Below, piece after piece: positions 49,355 to 58,584 of a stretch of DNA of 64,000 nt. How positions within the stretch are numbered: position 1 is the stretch's first letter; every line of letters begins with the position of its first letter. The position numbers and the translations under genes were made by a program. The notes below the pieces were generated by a model. It had not been told where the DNA came from and ran no database searches. It was given only the letters and a program-made list of their open reading frames with translations. This stretch comes from Aquimarina algicola (GTDB lineage Bacteria > Bacteroidota > Bacteroidia > Flavobacteriales > Flavobacteriaceae), in contig NZ_VFWZ01000009.1 of assembly GCF_006443095.1 (NCBI RefSeq), forward strand, positions 316,990 through 380,989. Reading direction: 5' to 3'.

Positions 49355-51862
49355 CTAAAACTTCATCCTTACTCGAACATTAAAAACTCTGGGAGTTAAA
49401 AAATTTGGAATTGCAAATTGCCTTCTACTTGCAGCGTCTCTTACAAAAGTATTGGTAATAGCATTTTGATTATCAAAAATATTGAATATTTCTATTCCTA
49501 TGTTTAGTTCTCTAAAGGTGTTTAAAAAATGTCCTTTTCGCATTCTTTTATTTGGGTCAACAACTACATACGATACTCCCAGATCTGCTCTTCTATAATC
49601 TCTTAGCCTTGTTTGAAAATCATACGGATCAGCATAGCTGGGAGACCCCCCAGGCATTCCTGTTTGGTAGACCATATTAAGATACATTTTTAGACTGGGT
49701 ATCGTTGGTACATAATCTTGAAATAATACCCCTACTTTTAATCTTTGATCTGTTGGTCTTGAGATGTAGCCTCTATTATCAATATTCTCTTCGGTTTTCA
49801 GGTACCCTAAGCTTACCCAACTTTCTGTTCCTGGTACAAATTCACCATTCAGTCTTAGGTCAATTCCTTGTGCAAAGGCCTCTGCGTTATTTCGAGCTCT
49901 GTATCGTATACGTACATTTTCGATGGTATACGGATTTACATCTGTAAGTTTTTTGTAATATACCTCTGTAGTGAGTTTAAATGGACGTTTCCATAATAAA
50001 AAACTGTAATCATTACCCAAAACTACCTGTATTGATTGTTGGGCTTTGACCTCTGGCCTAACTACACCGAGAGAATCACGCAACTCTCTGTAAAATGGAG
50101 GTTGATGATACCATCCTCCGGATAGTCTGAAGATCATATCGGTTTTCCAGTTTGGTTTTATAGCGAATTGAGCTCTGGGGCTAAATACAATTTGAGAATC
50201 TGAACTTTCGACAGTATCCCCGGAGATATTCCAATTATGTGCTCGCACACCAATATTAGCCCAAATTTCATTGTCTTTGATAGCAGAGCGAATGCTGTAC
50301 TGTGCATATCCCGATATACGATCTATTTTTGTGTCATTTATAGCTCTGGCACCGGTAAAAGGTACTATGGGACTGGCAAAAGGAGTATAAGGTTGATCAT
50401 TGATAAATTCTGCAAGAGGAGGACGAATAGAAAAACCTGTAGAATCTACGATCTCATATTCTTGCAAACGATCTCTAATATCTTCTGAAGTGTATTTTAT
50501 ACCCCAATCGAATTGATGTTGATCTGATAGGTATGTACCTTTATGCTCAATATTAAAAATTAAAGCATCCAGATCATTTCTTGCATGAGTTAATTGTGAA
50601 CCTGCACCTTCACTAAATTCTACTTCTCCAAGATTTTCGCTTCCGATGTCGGTATTTACAGTGCCAAGCGCATATGTAGCTAAAATGTCGAAGTGTTCTT
50701 GTTCTTGAGTATGATATCCGGAGGCAATTAATTTGAGGGTAAGATTATCATTAACAAGATACGTGCCTTTCAAAGCTCCAAAATAGGTGTCGTATTGATC
50801 TTCTTCCTGACCTTGATATCGTACTGTTAATGCTTGGACAGTTTGTAAAGTACCAAAATTGATTTGCTCACTTAATGGTTCATAATCATAAGAGTTGCTT
50901 GCTAAACTACCAAGAAAACCTAACTCAAATTTTTTGGTAAAATTATATGATATATAGGTCTGTATGTCTGCAAATCGGGGCTGAAAATTTACTTCTGTAT
51001 TTCTAGAATTAACAAGCAAACTATTATTTCGATATCGTATTCCTGCGATGGCGGCTAGCTTCTTATCTTTTGAGATTCCTTCTACAGCAATACTGCCGCC
51101 AAGTAAACTCGCATCGAGCGAGGCTCCTAATCGTGTAGGCCGTTTATAAGTAATGTCTAAAACAGAAGAGAGTCTATCTCCATATTTGGCTTGAAAACCT
51201 CCCGCAGAAAAATCAACATTGCGAACCAAGTCTGTATTGACAAAACTAAGTCCTTCTTGTTGTCCTGATCGTATCAAAAAGGGCCTGTATACTTCTATTT
51301 CGTTGACATACACTAGATTTTCATCAAAATTACCGCCTCTTACAGAATATTGCGTACTTAGCTCATTGTTAGAACTCACGCCGGGTAAACTTTTTAGAAG
51401 ACCTTCAACTCCTGCATTGGCAGAAGGAGTGGTTCGTATGGTTTCAGGATCTAATATTGTAATCCCTTCTACAGTTTTTCGTTCTCGACCAGAGATGACG
51501 ACTTCGCTTATTTGTTCAACATCAGTTTTGAGAACAGGATTAAACTCGTATTCCTGATTTTCCTCTAAATTGATTATAAATTGTATATTTTTTAGCCCTA
51601 TATATGATATGGTTATGGTAACCTCTTGATTAGAAGGAATAGCAATCTCATACACTCCATTTTTATTTGATTGCGTTCCTGAATTATCAAAAGAAACATT
51701 TGCTCCTTGCAAAGGAATATTATTCTCATCAAGAACTACACCTTTTAATATGGCATCTTGGGCCGATACAATTGTTGAGAGGATGAAACAGGTTAAGAGT
51801 AATAAATATTGATTTTTCAAGAAAAAGGGTTGTTTAAGGTTTTCTATAAAATACAGCTTCAA
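49355..51862 (-). CDS. TonB-dependent outer-membrane receptor
   Basis: 835 residues. The signal peptide ends VSAQ; a carboxypeptidase-regulatory-like domain (about 38-115; LKGVVLDENNIPLQGANV), a plug (about 125-230; VVISGRERKTVEG, GVEGLLKSLPGVSSNNELSTQYSVRGGNFDENLVYVNEIEVYRP split by loops) and a 22-strand barrel ending in FNVRVRMKF follow. This is the CarboxypepD_reg-plus-TonB receptor type without an adjacent SusD. The substrate is unknown. Its start overlaps the end of the M23 peptidase gene by 29 nt, so both are in one operon and probably coupled. Confidence 0.93.
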   Translation of the reverse strand: MKLYFIENLKQPFFLKNQYLLLLTCFILSTIVSAQDAILKGVVLDENNIPLQGANVSFDNSGTQSNKNGVYEIAIPSNQEVTITISYIGLKNIQFIINLEENQEYEFNPVLKTDVEQISEVVISGRERKTVEGITILDPETIRTTPSANAGVEGLLKSLPGVSSNNELSTQYSVRGGNFDENLVYVNEIEVYRPFLIRSGQQEGLSFVNTDLVRNVDFSAGGFQAKYGDRLSSVLDITYKRPTRLGASLDASLLGGSIAVEGISKDKKLAAIAGIRYRNNSLLVNSRNTEVNFQPRFADIQTYISYNFTKKFELGFLGSLASNSYDYEPLSEQINFGTLQTVQALTVRYQGQEEDQYDTYFGALKGTYLVNDNLTLKLIASGYHTQEQEHFDILATYALGTVNTDIGSENLGEVEFSEGAGSQLTHARNDLDALIFNIEHKGTYLSDQHQFDWGIKYTSEDIRDRLQEYEIVDSTGFSIRPPLAEFINDQPYTPFASPIVPFTGARAINDTKIDRISGYAQYSIRSAIKDNEIWANIGVRAHNWNISGDTVESSDSQIVFSPRAQFAIKPNWKTDMIFRLSGGWYHQPPFYRELRDSLGVVRPEVKAQQSIQVVLGNDYSFLLWKRPFKLTTEVYYKKLTDVNPYTIENVRIRYRARNNAEAFAQGIDLRLNGEFVPGTESWVSLGYLKTEENIDNRGYISRPTDQRLKVGVLFQDYVPTIPSLKMYLNMVYQTGMPGGSPSYADPYDFQTRLRDYRRADLGVSYVVVDPNKRMRKGHFLNTFRELNIGIEIFNIFDNQNAITNTFVRDAASRRQFAIPNFLTPRVFNVRVRMKF

Positions 51863-53519
51863 AAGTAGATCGATTTCCTACTTTGTCATAAACCACAAGT
51901 TTAAAATTATTTTTAGAATCAGTATTCGTTTGGTCGTTAAAATCATAAACCAACATCCCGGTTTTATAATCATACTCCATCAAAATAAATTTTCCATTTA
52001 TAGTACCCCGATAACTTCTTATGCCTGTTTCTGCATCATTAATTTTCACTTTTAGGTGGGTATCATCAGAAAGCCATTTTTCATTAACAACATTGATAGG
52101 CATTATGGTTGGTTTTTTGCGATCAAAAAATAGTGCGTATTTGCCAAATGTTCTTGTTCTGGTCGAAAAGCGATTTCCTTTTTTTGAAGTTCTCGAATAC
52201 AAATGTTTTTTACCAAATACTTCGCCAATATACAGTTGTTTTCTATCTTCTTGTTTGTATTTAGATACATCAAAAACTACGGTCATGCTTTTGTGCAAAG
52301 GCGTTCTGTTATTATGAATTTTTGCTGTTTCTCCTTCTACCGAAATATTAAGGTAGGTGTCCTTATAAAGTGCTCCTTTTGGAATATAAAGATCAACAAT
52401 GCCAGAGTTAAAAGTATAATTTTGACTGGCTAGTGCAAGTTCCTTTGTTTTTGAAATATTTGATGTGATAATATTCTCTTCTTGTTTACCAAGTACAGGA
52501 ATTGTTATTGTGGTTGTGTTTTGCTTGTAATCTTTTATACGTATTACATAGTTGTAAGACAAACTGTCTTCTATTTTTATAATCCCATTATTTACTTTGG
52601 TCTTATAAATAGATAATGGATTGACTTTTTCTACATATAGCTTTGTAATTCTACTTCTATTTTTTTTGTAATAGGCATAATCAATTAATTGATTGATATA
52701 TCGAGTTTCTGCAAAAGAAAATCGATTCATTTCTAATTTGAAATTTTCTTGACCATTTACCTCAGTAGCAATTTCATAAATACCATTACTATTGGCAGCC
52801 AAATCTTGACGATCAATTGTTGATACCCCAAAACCAATATTACCTAAAGAAGTGATATCTTCAGCCATATAGCTTCCATCTTTTTGAGGAGTTAATTGGA
52901 GGCGAACGGGAGTTTGTACACCATTAATATGTGCTTTCTTATCAAGACTATAGACCCAAATACTATTCACTATTGGTTTTTTAGTATCTTTTACTTCTAT
53001 CCCAAAACTCATAGGGTTCATAGGCCTTGCTCTAGGATCTCTAATTTCAAAATGTAAGTGTGGTCCTGAGCTACCACCTGTATTACCACTATATGCTATA
53101 GTATCTCCTTGTTTTACGATTAAGGCTTCGGATTTTGGAAATAATTCTATTTCATATGATTCTTTGGCATATTGTCTTTTTTTTACAAAAGCCTCAATTT
53201 TGGGTGCAAATTTTTGTAAATGAGCATATACAGTAGTATATCCATTTGGGTGGGTAAGATATATTGCTTTTCCGTACCCTCCATGAGATACCTTAATTCT
53301 ACTTATTCGCCCTCTGGCAGAGGCAAATACAGGCAGACCTTCTTCGCCATTAGTTTTCATGTCCAACCCAGAATGAAAATGATTAGATCTCAATTCACCA
53401 AAAGTACCCGAAGCTACCATAGGAATATCCAAAGGATGAATAAAATAATCTGTAAATGGATCTTTTTGTGCATGACAAAAAGAAAGGTAAAACATGCTAA
53501 TAGCTATTATTTTTTTCAT
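51834..53519 (-). CDS. M23-family metallopeptidase (LytM-type)
   Basis: 561 residues with a signal peptide ending SFCHAQ. The M23 domain is near the N-terminus (about 35-150) with the zinc ligands in FHSGLD (H-x-x-x-D) and HLHFE (H-x-H), so the enzyme looks active. The remaining ~400 residues are beta-rich, Ig-like modules (KKPIVNSIWV, KPTIMPINVVNEKW, FKLVVYDKVGN). It probably cleaves peptidoglycan cross-links in the periplasm. It is the first gene of the M23-TonB receptor pair; the 29-nt overlap suggests coupling. Confidence 0.92.
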   Translation of the reverse strand: MKKIIAISMFYLSFCHAQKDPFTDYFIHPLDIPMVASGTFGELRSNHFHSGLDMKTNGEEGLPVFASARGRISRIKVSHGGYGKAIYLTHPNGYTTVYAHLQKFAPKIEAFVKKRQYAKESYEIELFPKSEALIVKQGDTIAYSGNTGGSSGPHLHFEIRDPRARPMNPMSFGIEVKDTKKPIVNSIWVYSLDKKAHINGVQTPVRLQLTPQKDGSYMAEDITSLGNIGFGVSTIDRQDLAANSNGIYEIATEVNGQENFKLEMNRFSFAETRYINQLIDYAYYKKNRSRITKLYVEKVNPLSIYKTKVNNGIIKIEDSLSYNYVIRIKDYKQNTTTITIPVLGKQEENIITSNISKTKELALASQNYTFNSGIVDLYIPKGALYKDTYLNISVEGETAKIHNNRTPLHKSMTVVFDVSKYKQEDRKQLYIGEVFGKKHLYSRTSKKGNRFSTRTRTFGKYALFFDRKKPTIMPINVVNEKWLSDDTHLKVKINDAETGIRSYRGTINGKFILMEYDYKTGMLVYDFNDQTNTDSKNNFKLVVYDKVGNRSTFEAVFYRKP

Positions 53520-53582
53520 ATAAGAAAGTCTAGGTCAATATCGTTCTTAATAGCTTATAAAGCTACTTAATTTTTTTTTATG

Positions 53583-54629
53583 TCAAGTGTTTTTTACTAT
53601 TTGATTGATAGCATCTTTTAAGTACCCTCCTGCAATGATTTTCTTTCTTACTTTTTCTACATTGGCTTTCATTGATTGGTACTCTTCTTTAGAAAGATTT
53701 TGCAGTTTTTGACTTAATTGATTTAAGTTAGAAACTGTAAAACCGATATTATTCTCTACAATAAAATTACTTATTGCAGCTTGATCCCAAACAATAACAG
53801 GTAATCCACACAAAATGTATAAAGAGGTTTTGTGTGGGTTATTAAATTTTAGATATTGTCCGTATTGTCCGCTACATTCTTCTGTAGATATACCATCCCA
53901 GACCAATCCAAAAGATCCTTCTATATGATATGCAACTACATCAGAAGGGAAGGCACCTTTGTATGATAATACAGAGTCTTCTTTATTAACTTTTATTTTA
54001 TTTTCATCAAAACCTATACCGTATAAGTTCATGATAAACCCATCATTTTTTAACTGATCAAGATCATATAGATAGGCATTTTTTCCTTCACTTAATCCAC
54101 CGGCATATACAATTTCATATGGGTTAGGAGAGAGGTTTTTGTCATTTTGGTTAGGTAATCCTTTATCTAGCAGATAGTCAAATATTCCTAAAACTGCTAT
54201 AGGAGATTCCATTTTTTGTTCTAAAAACCATTGTTTCATAGATGCATTGTGTACAATAATACCTTTTGAAGATGCGATCTGGCGCAGTTCTTTATTGGCA
54301 TCACGAGTTCTTCCTTTTAAAAACTTAACATCATGTACAATAGTAATAATTTGACATTTTTTTAATCTTGCCACAAACATAATGTAGTTTCTAAATTTAT
54401 TGAGCGGGTATTGAGTGCATAAAACACTTTTAAAAGGCAATCGTAACAATGCAATACTAATTCCAAAAGTGTTTTTGATGGTTCCTAAAGCCGAACTTGG
54501 AATTGAAGATTGTTTGAACCCTAAATTTTTAAAACCGATTTCTGCTAAGATATTTTCGCAGTCAGTCTTGGCTTTTCCTGCAGCGTTAAATAGAGATTTG
54601 TAATTTCTAGATATATAATATCCTTTCAT
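53583..54629 (-). CDS. Glycosyltransferase, probable galactofuranosyltransferase
   Basis: 348 residues, a GT-B-like layout of two Rossmann halves with no membrane helix. Seen: IITIVHDVKFLKG in the N-terminal half, YEIVYAGGLSEGKN at the start of the C-terminal half, and GLVWDGISTEECSGQYGQYLKFNNPHKTSLYILCGLPVIVW, which resembles the nucleotide-sugar-binding region of WbbI-type beta-1,6-galactofuranosyltransferases. The neighbouring divergent gene is glf, which makes UDP-galactofuranose, and this supports the substrate. The product would be a Galf unit in a surface glycan. The acceptor is unknown. Confidence 0.78.
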   Translation of the reverse strand: MKGYYISRNYKSLFNAAGKAKTDCENILAEIGFKNLGFKQSSIPSSALGTIKNTFGISIALLRLPFKSVLCTQYPLNKFRNYIMFVARLKKCQIITIVHDVKFLKGRTRDANKELRQIASSKGIIVHNASMKQWFLEQKMESPIAVLGIFDYLLDKGLPNQNDKNLSPNPYEIVYAGGLSEGKNAYLYDLDQLKNDGFIMNLYGIGFDENKIKVNKEDSVLSYKGAFPSDVVAYHIEGSFGLVWDGISTEECSGQYGQYLKFNNPHKTSLYILCGLPVIVWDQAAISNFIVENNIGFTVSNLNQLSQKLQNLSKEEYQSMKANVEKVRKKIIAGGYLKDAINQIVKNT

Positions 54630-54913
54630 AAAGTTAAGTAAAGTTTACCGTTGGGAAAGATACATACATTTTATTTTGTTTATCTACTTTTTTGAAAAGT
54701 ATTGTGCTGATTGTACTGCTTAAAATAGATGTATTGAATCATGTAAAATCATTTTTAAAAGTGTTAATTTTGAAAAAATAACTATTCAGGAGTTTTTCTT
54801 ATTAAATTACCTTGGGGTAAACTCAATGGCTATTTACAAGAAATAAACTTTTTGTTTCGAGACAGCCCTTGAAATGTTTAAAAACTCGATTATCGGGTAA
54901 AATTATAATTATT

Positions 54914-56038
54914 GTGAGAGAAAAAAAATATGACTATTTAATTGTTGGTGCAGGACTTTTTGGAAGTGTTTTTGCTCATGAAATGACAAAATTAGGAAAA
55001 AAGTGTTTTGTAATTGATAAACGAAGTCATTTAGGAGGAAATGTATATTGCGAAAATAATGAAGGGATTAATGTGCACAAATATGGAGCTCATATTTTTC
55101 ATACCAATGATAAAAAAATATGGGATTATGTAAATCAGTTTGCAACTTTTAATAATTATATTAATTCTCCATTGTCGCTATCAAAAGGTAAGTTGTATAA
55201 CCTTCCTTTTAACATGAATACTTTTTATCAGCTTTGGGGAACAAAAACCCCAGAAGAAGCTAAGGCAGTGATTGATGCACAAATCGAAAAATATGGTGTA
55301 AAATCTCCCAAAAATCTTGAAGAACAAGCACTCTCTTTGATAGGAAAAGATATTTATGAAACCTTAATCAAAGAATACACAGAGAAGCAATGGGGTAAAA
55401 AAGCGAGTGAACTTCCGGCATTTATCATCAAACGTCTACCGGTAAGGTATACATACAACAATAATTATTTTAATGACGTATATCAAGGCATTCCTATTGG
55501 AGGATATAATACAATTATTAATGGGTTATTAGAAGGAATAGAAACAAAAACTAATGTAGACTTCTTTTCAGAAAGAGAATCTTTAAGTTCTATAGCTGAT
55601 AAGATTGTATATACTGGTAAAATAGATGAGTTTTTTGATTATAAGTATGGAGCTTTAGAATACAGATCCCTGAGGTTTGAGAATCAATGGCATGAGATGC
55701 AAAATTATCAAGGTAATGCAGTTGTGAATTATAATGATTCTGAATACAAATTTACTCGAATCATAGAGCATAAGCATTTTGAATTTGGAACTCAAAAAAA
55801 TACAATTATTACCAAAGAATATCCTGAAAATTGGGATAAAAGTAAAGAAGCATATTATCCAATCAATAATGATGTAAATCAACAAAAATTTAAACAATAC
55901 AAAGAAGATGCTTTAGCTTTAAAGAATGTTATTTTTGGAGGAAGGTTAGCAGAGTATCGATATTATGATATGCATCAGATCATAGCATCGTCTCTTAAAA
56001 AAGTAGAAGAGATGCATAAAAAAAACTTAACAATTTAA
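54914..56038 (+). CDS. glf: UDP-galactopyranose mutase
   Basis: 374 residues from a GTG at 54914. A TTG at 54869 would add 15 residues that precede the usual N-terminus; no in-frame ATG is available nearby, so the start codon is non-ATG in either case. The FAD-binding motif YDYLIVGAGLFGSVFAHE is followed by CFVIDKRSHLGGNVY, NVHKYGAHIFHT, TEKQWGKKASELP, RLPVRYTYNNNYFND, YTGKIDEFFDYKYG and GRLAEYRYYDMH, all diagnostic. The enzyme interconverts UDP-Galp and UDP-Galf. It lies divergent to a probable galactofuranosyltransferase. Confidence 0.93.
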   Translation: MREKKYDYLIVGAGLFGSVFAHEMTKLGKKCFVIDKRSHLGGNVYCENNEGINVHKYGAHIFHTNDKKIWDYVNQFATFNNYINSPLSLSKGKLYNLPFNMNTFYQLWGTKTPEEAKAVIDAQIEKYGVKSPKNLEEQALSLIGKDIYETLIKEYTEKQWGKKASELPAFIIKRLPVRYTYNNNYFNDVYQGIPIGGYNTIINGLLEGIETKTNVDFFSERESLSSIADKIVYTGKIDEFFDYKYGALEYRSLRFENQWHEMQNYQGNAVVNYNDSEYKFTRIIEHKHFEFGTQKNTIITKEYPENWDKSKEAYYPINNDVNQQKFKQYKEDALALKNVIFGGRLAEYRYYDMHQIIASSLKKVEEMHKKNLTI

Positions 56039-56070
56039 TATTCAGTTCTTTAAAATTAGTTTAAAAACTA

Positions 56071-56101
56071 TTGGGTTTTTTCAATTCGTATGTTAACTTT
56101 G
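56071..56101 (+). promoter_or_regulatory. Promoter of the ZapB-like/zapA/6S/rny operon
   Basis: TTG, a 20-nt spacer and TAACTTTG (exact TAnnTTTG), with about 25 nt of leader before the first ATG. One of the best promoter matches in the window. Confidence 0.7.
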
Positions 56102-56130
56102 TGTGTTGAAGTATTGTGTAAAATATATTA

Positions 56131-56421
56131 ATGAGTAGTTTAATTGAAATCATTGATTCTCTTGAAAATAGGATAAGTAAGTTGCTTCATAAATATGAAC
56201 TTTTGAAACAACAAAATACGAATCTTAAACAAAAAATAGAGAAATTGGAGTCTGATTTAGAACTCCACGATGATCAATTAAAAAGATGTGAAGAAAAATT
56301 CAGTGCACTCAAGAATGCAAACGCAATGCTGGGCAGTGATGAATATAAAAGAGAAACAAAGCTCAAGATAAATGCTTTAATTAGAGAGATAGACTTGTGT
56401 ATAGCACAGCTTTCTGAATAA
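56131..56421 (+). CDS. Short coiled-coil protein, ZapB-like (96 aa)
   Basis: 96 residues, almost entirely a heptad coiled coil (LIEIIDSLENRISKLLHKYELLKQQN ... LKQKIEKLESDLELHDDQL). It lies 8 nt before zapA. E. coli ZapB is an 81-residue coiled coil that binds ZapA at the Z-ring, so size, structure and position all suggest the same job, but coiled coils are not diagnostic. It is known in flavobacteria as a hypothetical protein preceding zapA. Confidence 0.82.
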   Translation: MSSLIEIIDSLENRISKLLHKYELLKQQNTNLKQKIEKLESDLELHDDQLKRCEEKFSALKNANAMLGSDEYKRETKLKINALIREIDLCIAQLSE

Positions 56422-56429
56422 ATATATGT

Positions 56430-56720
56430 ATGGGTGATAAGCTTAAAATAAAAATATCTATTGCAGATCGAGTGTATCCCTTGACTATAAATCCTAACCA
56501 AGAAGAAGGGTTAAGAAAGGCGGCAAAAAAGATTGAAGCTATGATAAAGCAATTTGAGCAAAGTTATGCTGTAAGAGATAAGCAAGATGTATTAGCAATG
56601 TGTGCTTTACAATTTGCTTCACAAGTAGAACAAAAAACTATAGATAAAAATGATGATATGATTACTGTAGAAAACAGGTTAAGTGATCTTAACGAGTTGT
56701 TGCATAATCATTTGTCATAA
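56430..56720 (+). CDS. zapA: Cell division protein ZapA
   Basis: 96 residues of the ZapA type: N-terminal beta strands KIKISIADRVYPLTINPNQEEGLRKAAKKIEAMIKQFEQ, then a helix with DKQDVLAMCALQFASQ and a C-terminal coiled coil. ZapA bundles FtsZ filaments. It lies directly after the coiled-coil gene and is followed by 6S RNA and rny. E. coli likewise has 6S RNA downstream of zapA. Confidence 0.92.
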   Translation: MGDKLKIKISIADRVYPLTINPNQEEGLRKAAKKIEAMIKQFEQSYAVRDKQDVLAMCALQFASQVEQKTIDKNDDMITVENRLSDLNELLHNHLS

Positions 56721-56746
56721 AAGTTCTTTAAATAATAAAGGTTACT

Positions 56747-56905
56747 GCCTGCACTAGTTGTTATTTTGATAAACTCAACAAGAATTAATTAAAAAGGGTG
56801 AGTTTAAGTTGTAAAAGCGTGCCGCCTTGAGCGGATTTTTGAGCAATTTGTTAGCCCTAAACCTGTTTTTTACAGAGTTTATACAGAACCTTTGCTAGTG
56901 CAGGC
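56747..56905 (+). ncRNA. ssrS: 6S RNA (6S-Flavo type)
   Basis: About 159 nt. The ends pair perfectly (GCCTGCACTAG with CTAGTGCAGGC) and a T-run follows. The inner halves form a long irregular hairpin with pyrimidine-rich bubbles, typical of 6S RNA, which mimics open promoter DNA and holds housekeeping RNA polymerase in stationary phase. The position between zapA and rny agrees with the zapA-ssrS neighbourhood in E. coli. The Rfam 6S-Flavo family is the expected match; a covariance search was not possible. Confidence 0.85.
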
Positions 56906-56934
56906 TTTTTTATATATAAATATTAACACAGATT

Positions 56935-58503
56935 ATGGACAACACTATTATATTTTTGATAGTTTCGGGTATGGCAGGACTAGTGATTGGTTTTGTGATT
57001 GCTAAAATTTTGGAGCGTAACAGAGCCTCAGAAATTATTAAAGACGCCAAAAAAACTTCGGATAGCATTATCAGAGATGCTAAGAACGAAGGAGAAACAA
57101 TTAAAAAAGATAAAATATTACAGGCCAAAGAAAAGTTTATAGAACTTAAGTCTGAGCACGAAAAAGTAATTCTGTCTAGAGATAAAAAAATGGCAGAAGC
57201 AGAAAAAAGAACTAGAGATAAAGAATCTCAGATATCTAATGAGCTTTCTAAAAATAAAAAATTAAACAAAGAACTTGATGAAAAATTAAAAGAAAGTCAG
57301 AAGCACAAAGAATATCTGGAGAAAAAACAAACTGAACTTAAGAAACTTCATAAGAGTCAAGTACAACAATTAGAAGTAATATCAGGTTTATCTGCTGAAG
57401 AAGCAAAAGAGCAATTGATGGAGTCTCTAAAAGAGCAAGCAAAGACAGACTCTATGGCACTTATACAAGACACTATTGAAGAAGCAAAGCTTACCGCGCA
57501 ACAAGAAGCCAAAAAAGTTATTATAAATACAATACAACGAATAGGTACAGAAGAAGCTATTGAGAATTGTGTGTCTGTTTTTAATATCGAAAGTGATGAT
57601 GTAAAAGGAAGGATTATTGGTAGAGAAGGTAGAAATATTAGAGCTATTGAAGCGGCAACAGGAGTAGAAATTATTGTAGATGATACTCCGGAAGCAATTA
57701 TATTATCGTGCTTTGATTCTGTAAGAAGAGAAGTAGCACGTTTATCTCTTCATAAATTGGTTACAGACGGTAGGATACACCCTGCACGAATAGAAGAGAT
57801 AGTTAAAAAGACAAGAAAACAAATTGATGAGGAGATTATAGAGGTTGGTAAACGTACAGTTATCGATCTTGGAATACATGGTTTACATCCAGAATTGATT
57901 AAAACAATTGGTAGGATGAAATATCGTTCTTCTTATGGACAAAACCTTTTACAACACTCTAGAGAAGTAGCAAAATTATGTGGTGTAATGGCATCTGAGC
58001 TAGGATTGAATCCAAAATTAGCAAAAAGAGCAGGATTGCTTCATGATATTGGTAAAGTGCCGGATACGGAGACAGAAGTTCCACACGCAATTTTAGGAAT
58101 GCAATGGGCAGAAAAATATGGAGAAAAACCAGAAGTTTGTAATGCTATAGGAGCGCATCATGATGAGATAGAAATGACTTCGTTAATATCTCCAATAATT
58201 CAGGTTTGTGATGCAATTAGTGGTGCAAGGCCAGGGGCAAGAAGACAAGTTTTAGATTCATATATACAGAGATTGAAGGATTTAGAAGATATTGCTTTTA
58301 GGTTTGAAGGGGTTAAAAAAGCATATGCTATTCAAGCAGGAAGAGAATTAAGGGTGATCGTCGAGAGTGAAAAAGTAAATGATGAGAGAGCATCAAGTCT
58401 TTCTTTTGAAATTTCGCAAAAAGTACAAACAGATATGACGTATCCTGGACAAGTAAAAGTTACAGTAATTCGAGAAACGAGAGCTGTAAATATTGCAAAA
58501 TAA
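56935..58503 (+). CDS. rny: Ribonuclease Y
   Basis: 522 residues. An N-terminal membrane helix (about 4-24) is followed by a long charged coiled coil (to about 190), a KH domain with IIGREGRNIRAIE (about 223-235) and an HD phosphodiesterase domain with LLHDIGK (His370, Asp371) and HHDE. The C-terminus PGQVKVTVIRETRAVNIAK is typical. RNase Y is the endonuclease that starts mRNA decay in many bacteria without RNase E. It starts 29 nt after the 6S RNA and ends at a strong terminator. Confidence 0.97.
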   Translation: MDNTIIFLIVSGMAGLVIGFVIAKILERNRASEIIKDAKKTSDSIIRDAKNEGETIKKDKILQAKEKFIELKSEHEKVILSRDKKMAEAEKRTRDKESQISNELSKNKKLNKELDEKLKESQKHKEYLEKKQTELKKLHKSQVQQLEVISGLSAEEAKEQLMESLKEQAKTDSMALIQDTIEEAKLTAQQEAKKVIINTIQRIGTEEAIENCVSVFNIESDDVKGRIIGREGRNIRAIEAATGVEIIVDDTPEAIILSCFDSVRREVARLSLHKLVTDGRIHPARIEEIVKKTRKQIDEEIIEVGKRTVIDLGIHGLHPELIKTIGRMKYRSSYGQNLLQHSREVAKLCGVMASELGLNPKLAKRAGLLHDIGKVPDTETEVPHAILGMQWAEKYGEKPEVCNAIGAHHDEIEMTSLISPIIQVCDAISGARPGARRQVLDSYIQRLKDLEDIAFRFEGVKKAYAIQAGRELRVIVESEKVNDERASSLSFEISQKVQTDMTYPGQVKVTVIRETRAVNIAK

Positions 58504-58526
58504 GAAATGTCAAACAACCGAATCAT

Positions 58527-58560
58527 AAAAAAAGGAGTGTAAAATGCACTCCTTTTTTTT
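58527..58560 (+). terminator. Terminator after rny
   Basis: A long stem (AAAAAAAGGAGTG / CACTCCTTTTTTT), 7-nt loop and T-run; it lies between convergent genes. Confidence 0.88.
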
Positions 58561-58584
58561 ATATAGATGTAAATAGTAATTATG

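Noticed and set aside
54869..54913. TTG start for glf
   Set aside because: The GTG at 54914 places the FAD-binding strand at the usual distance from the N-terminus; TTG is kept only as an alternative.
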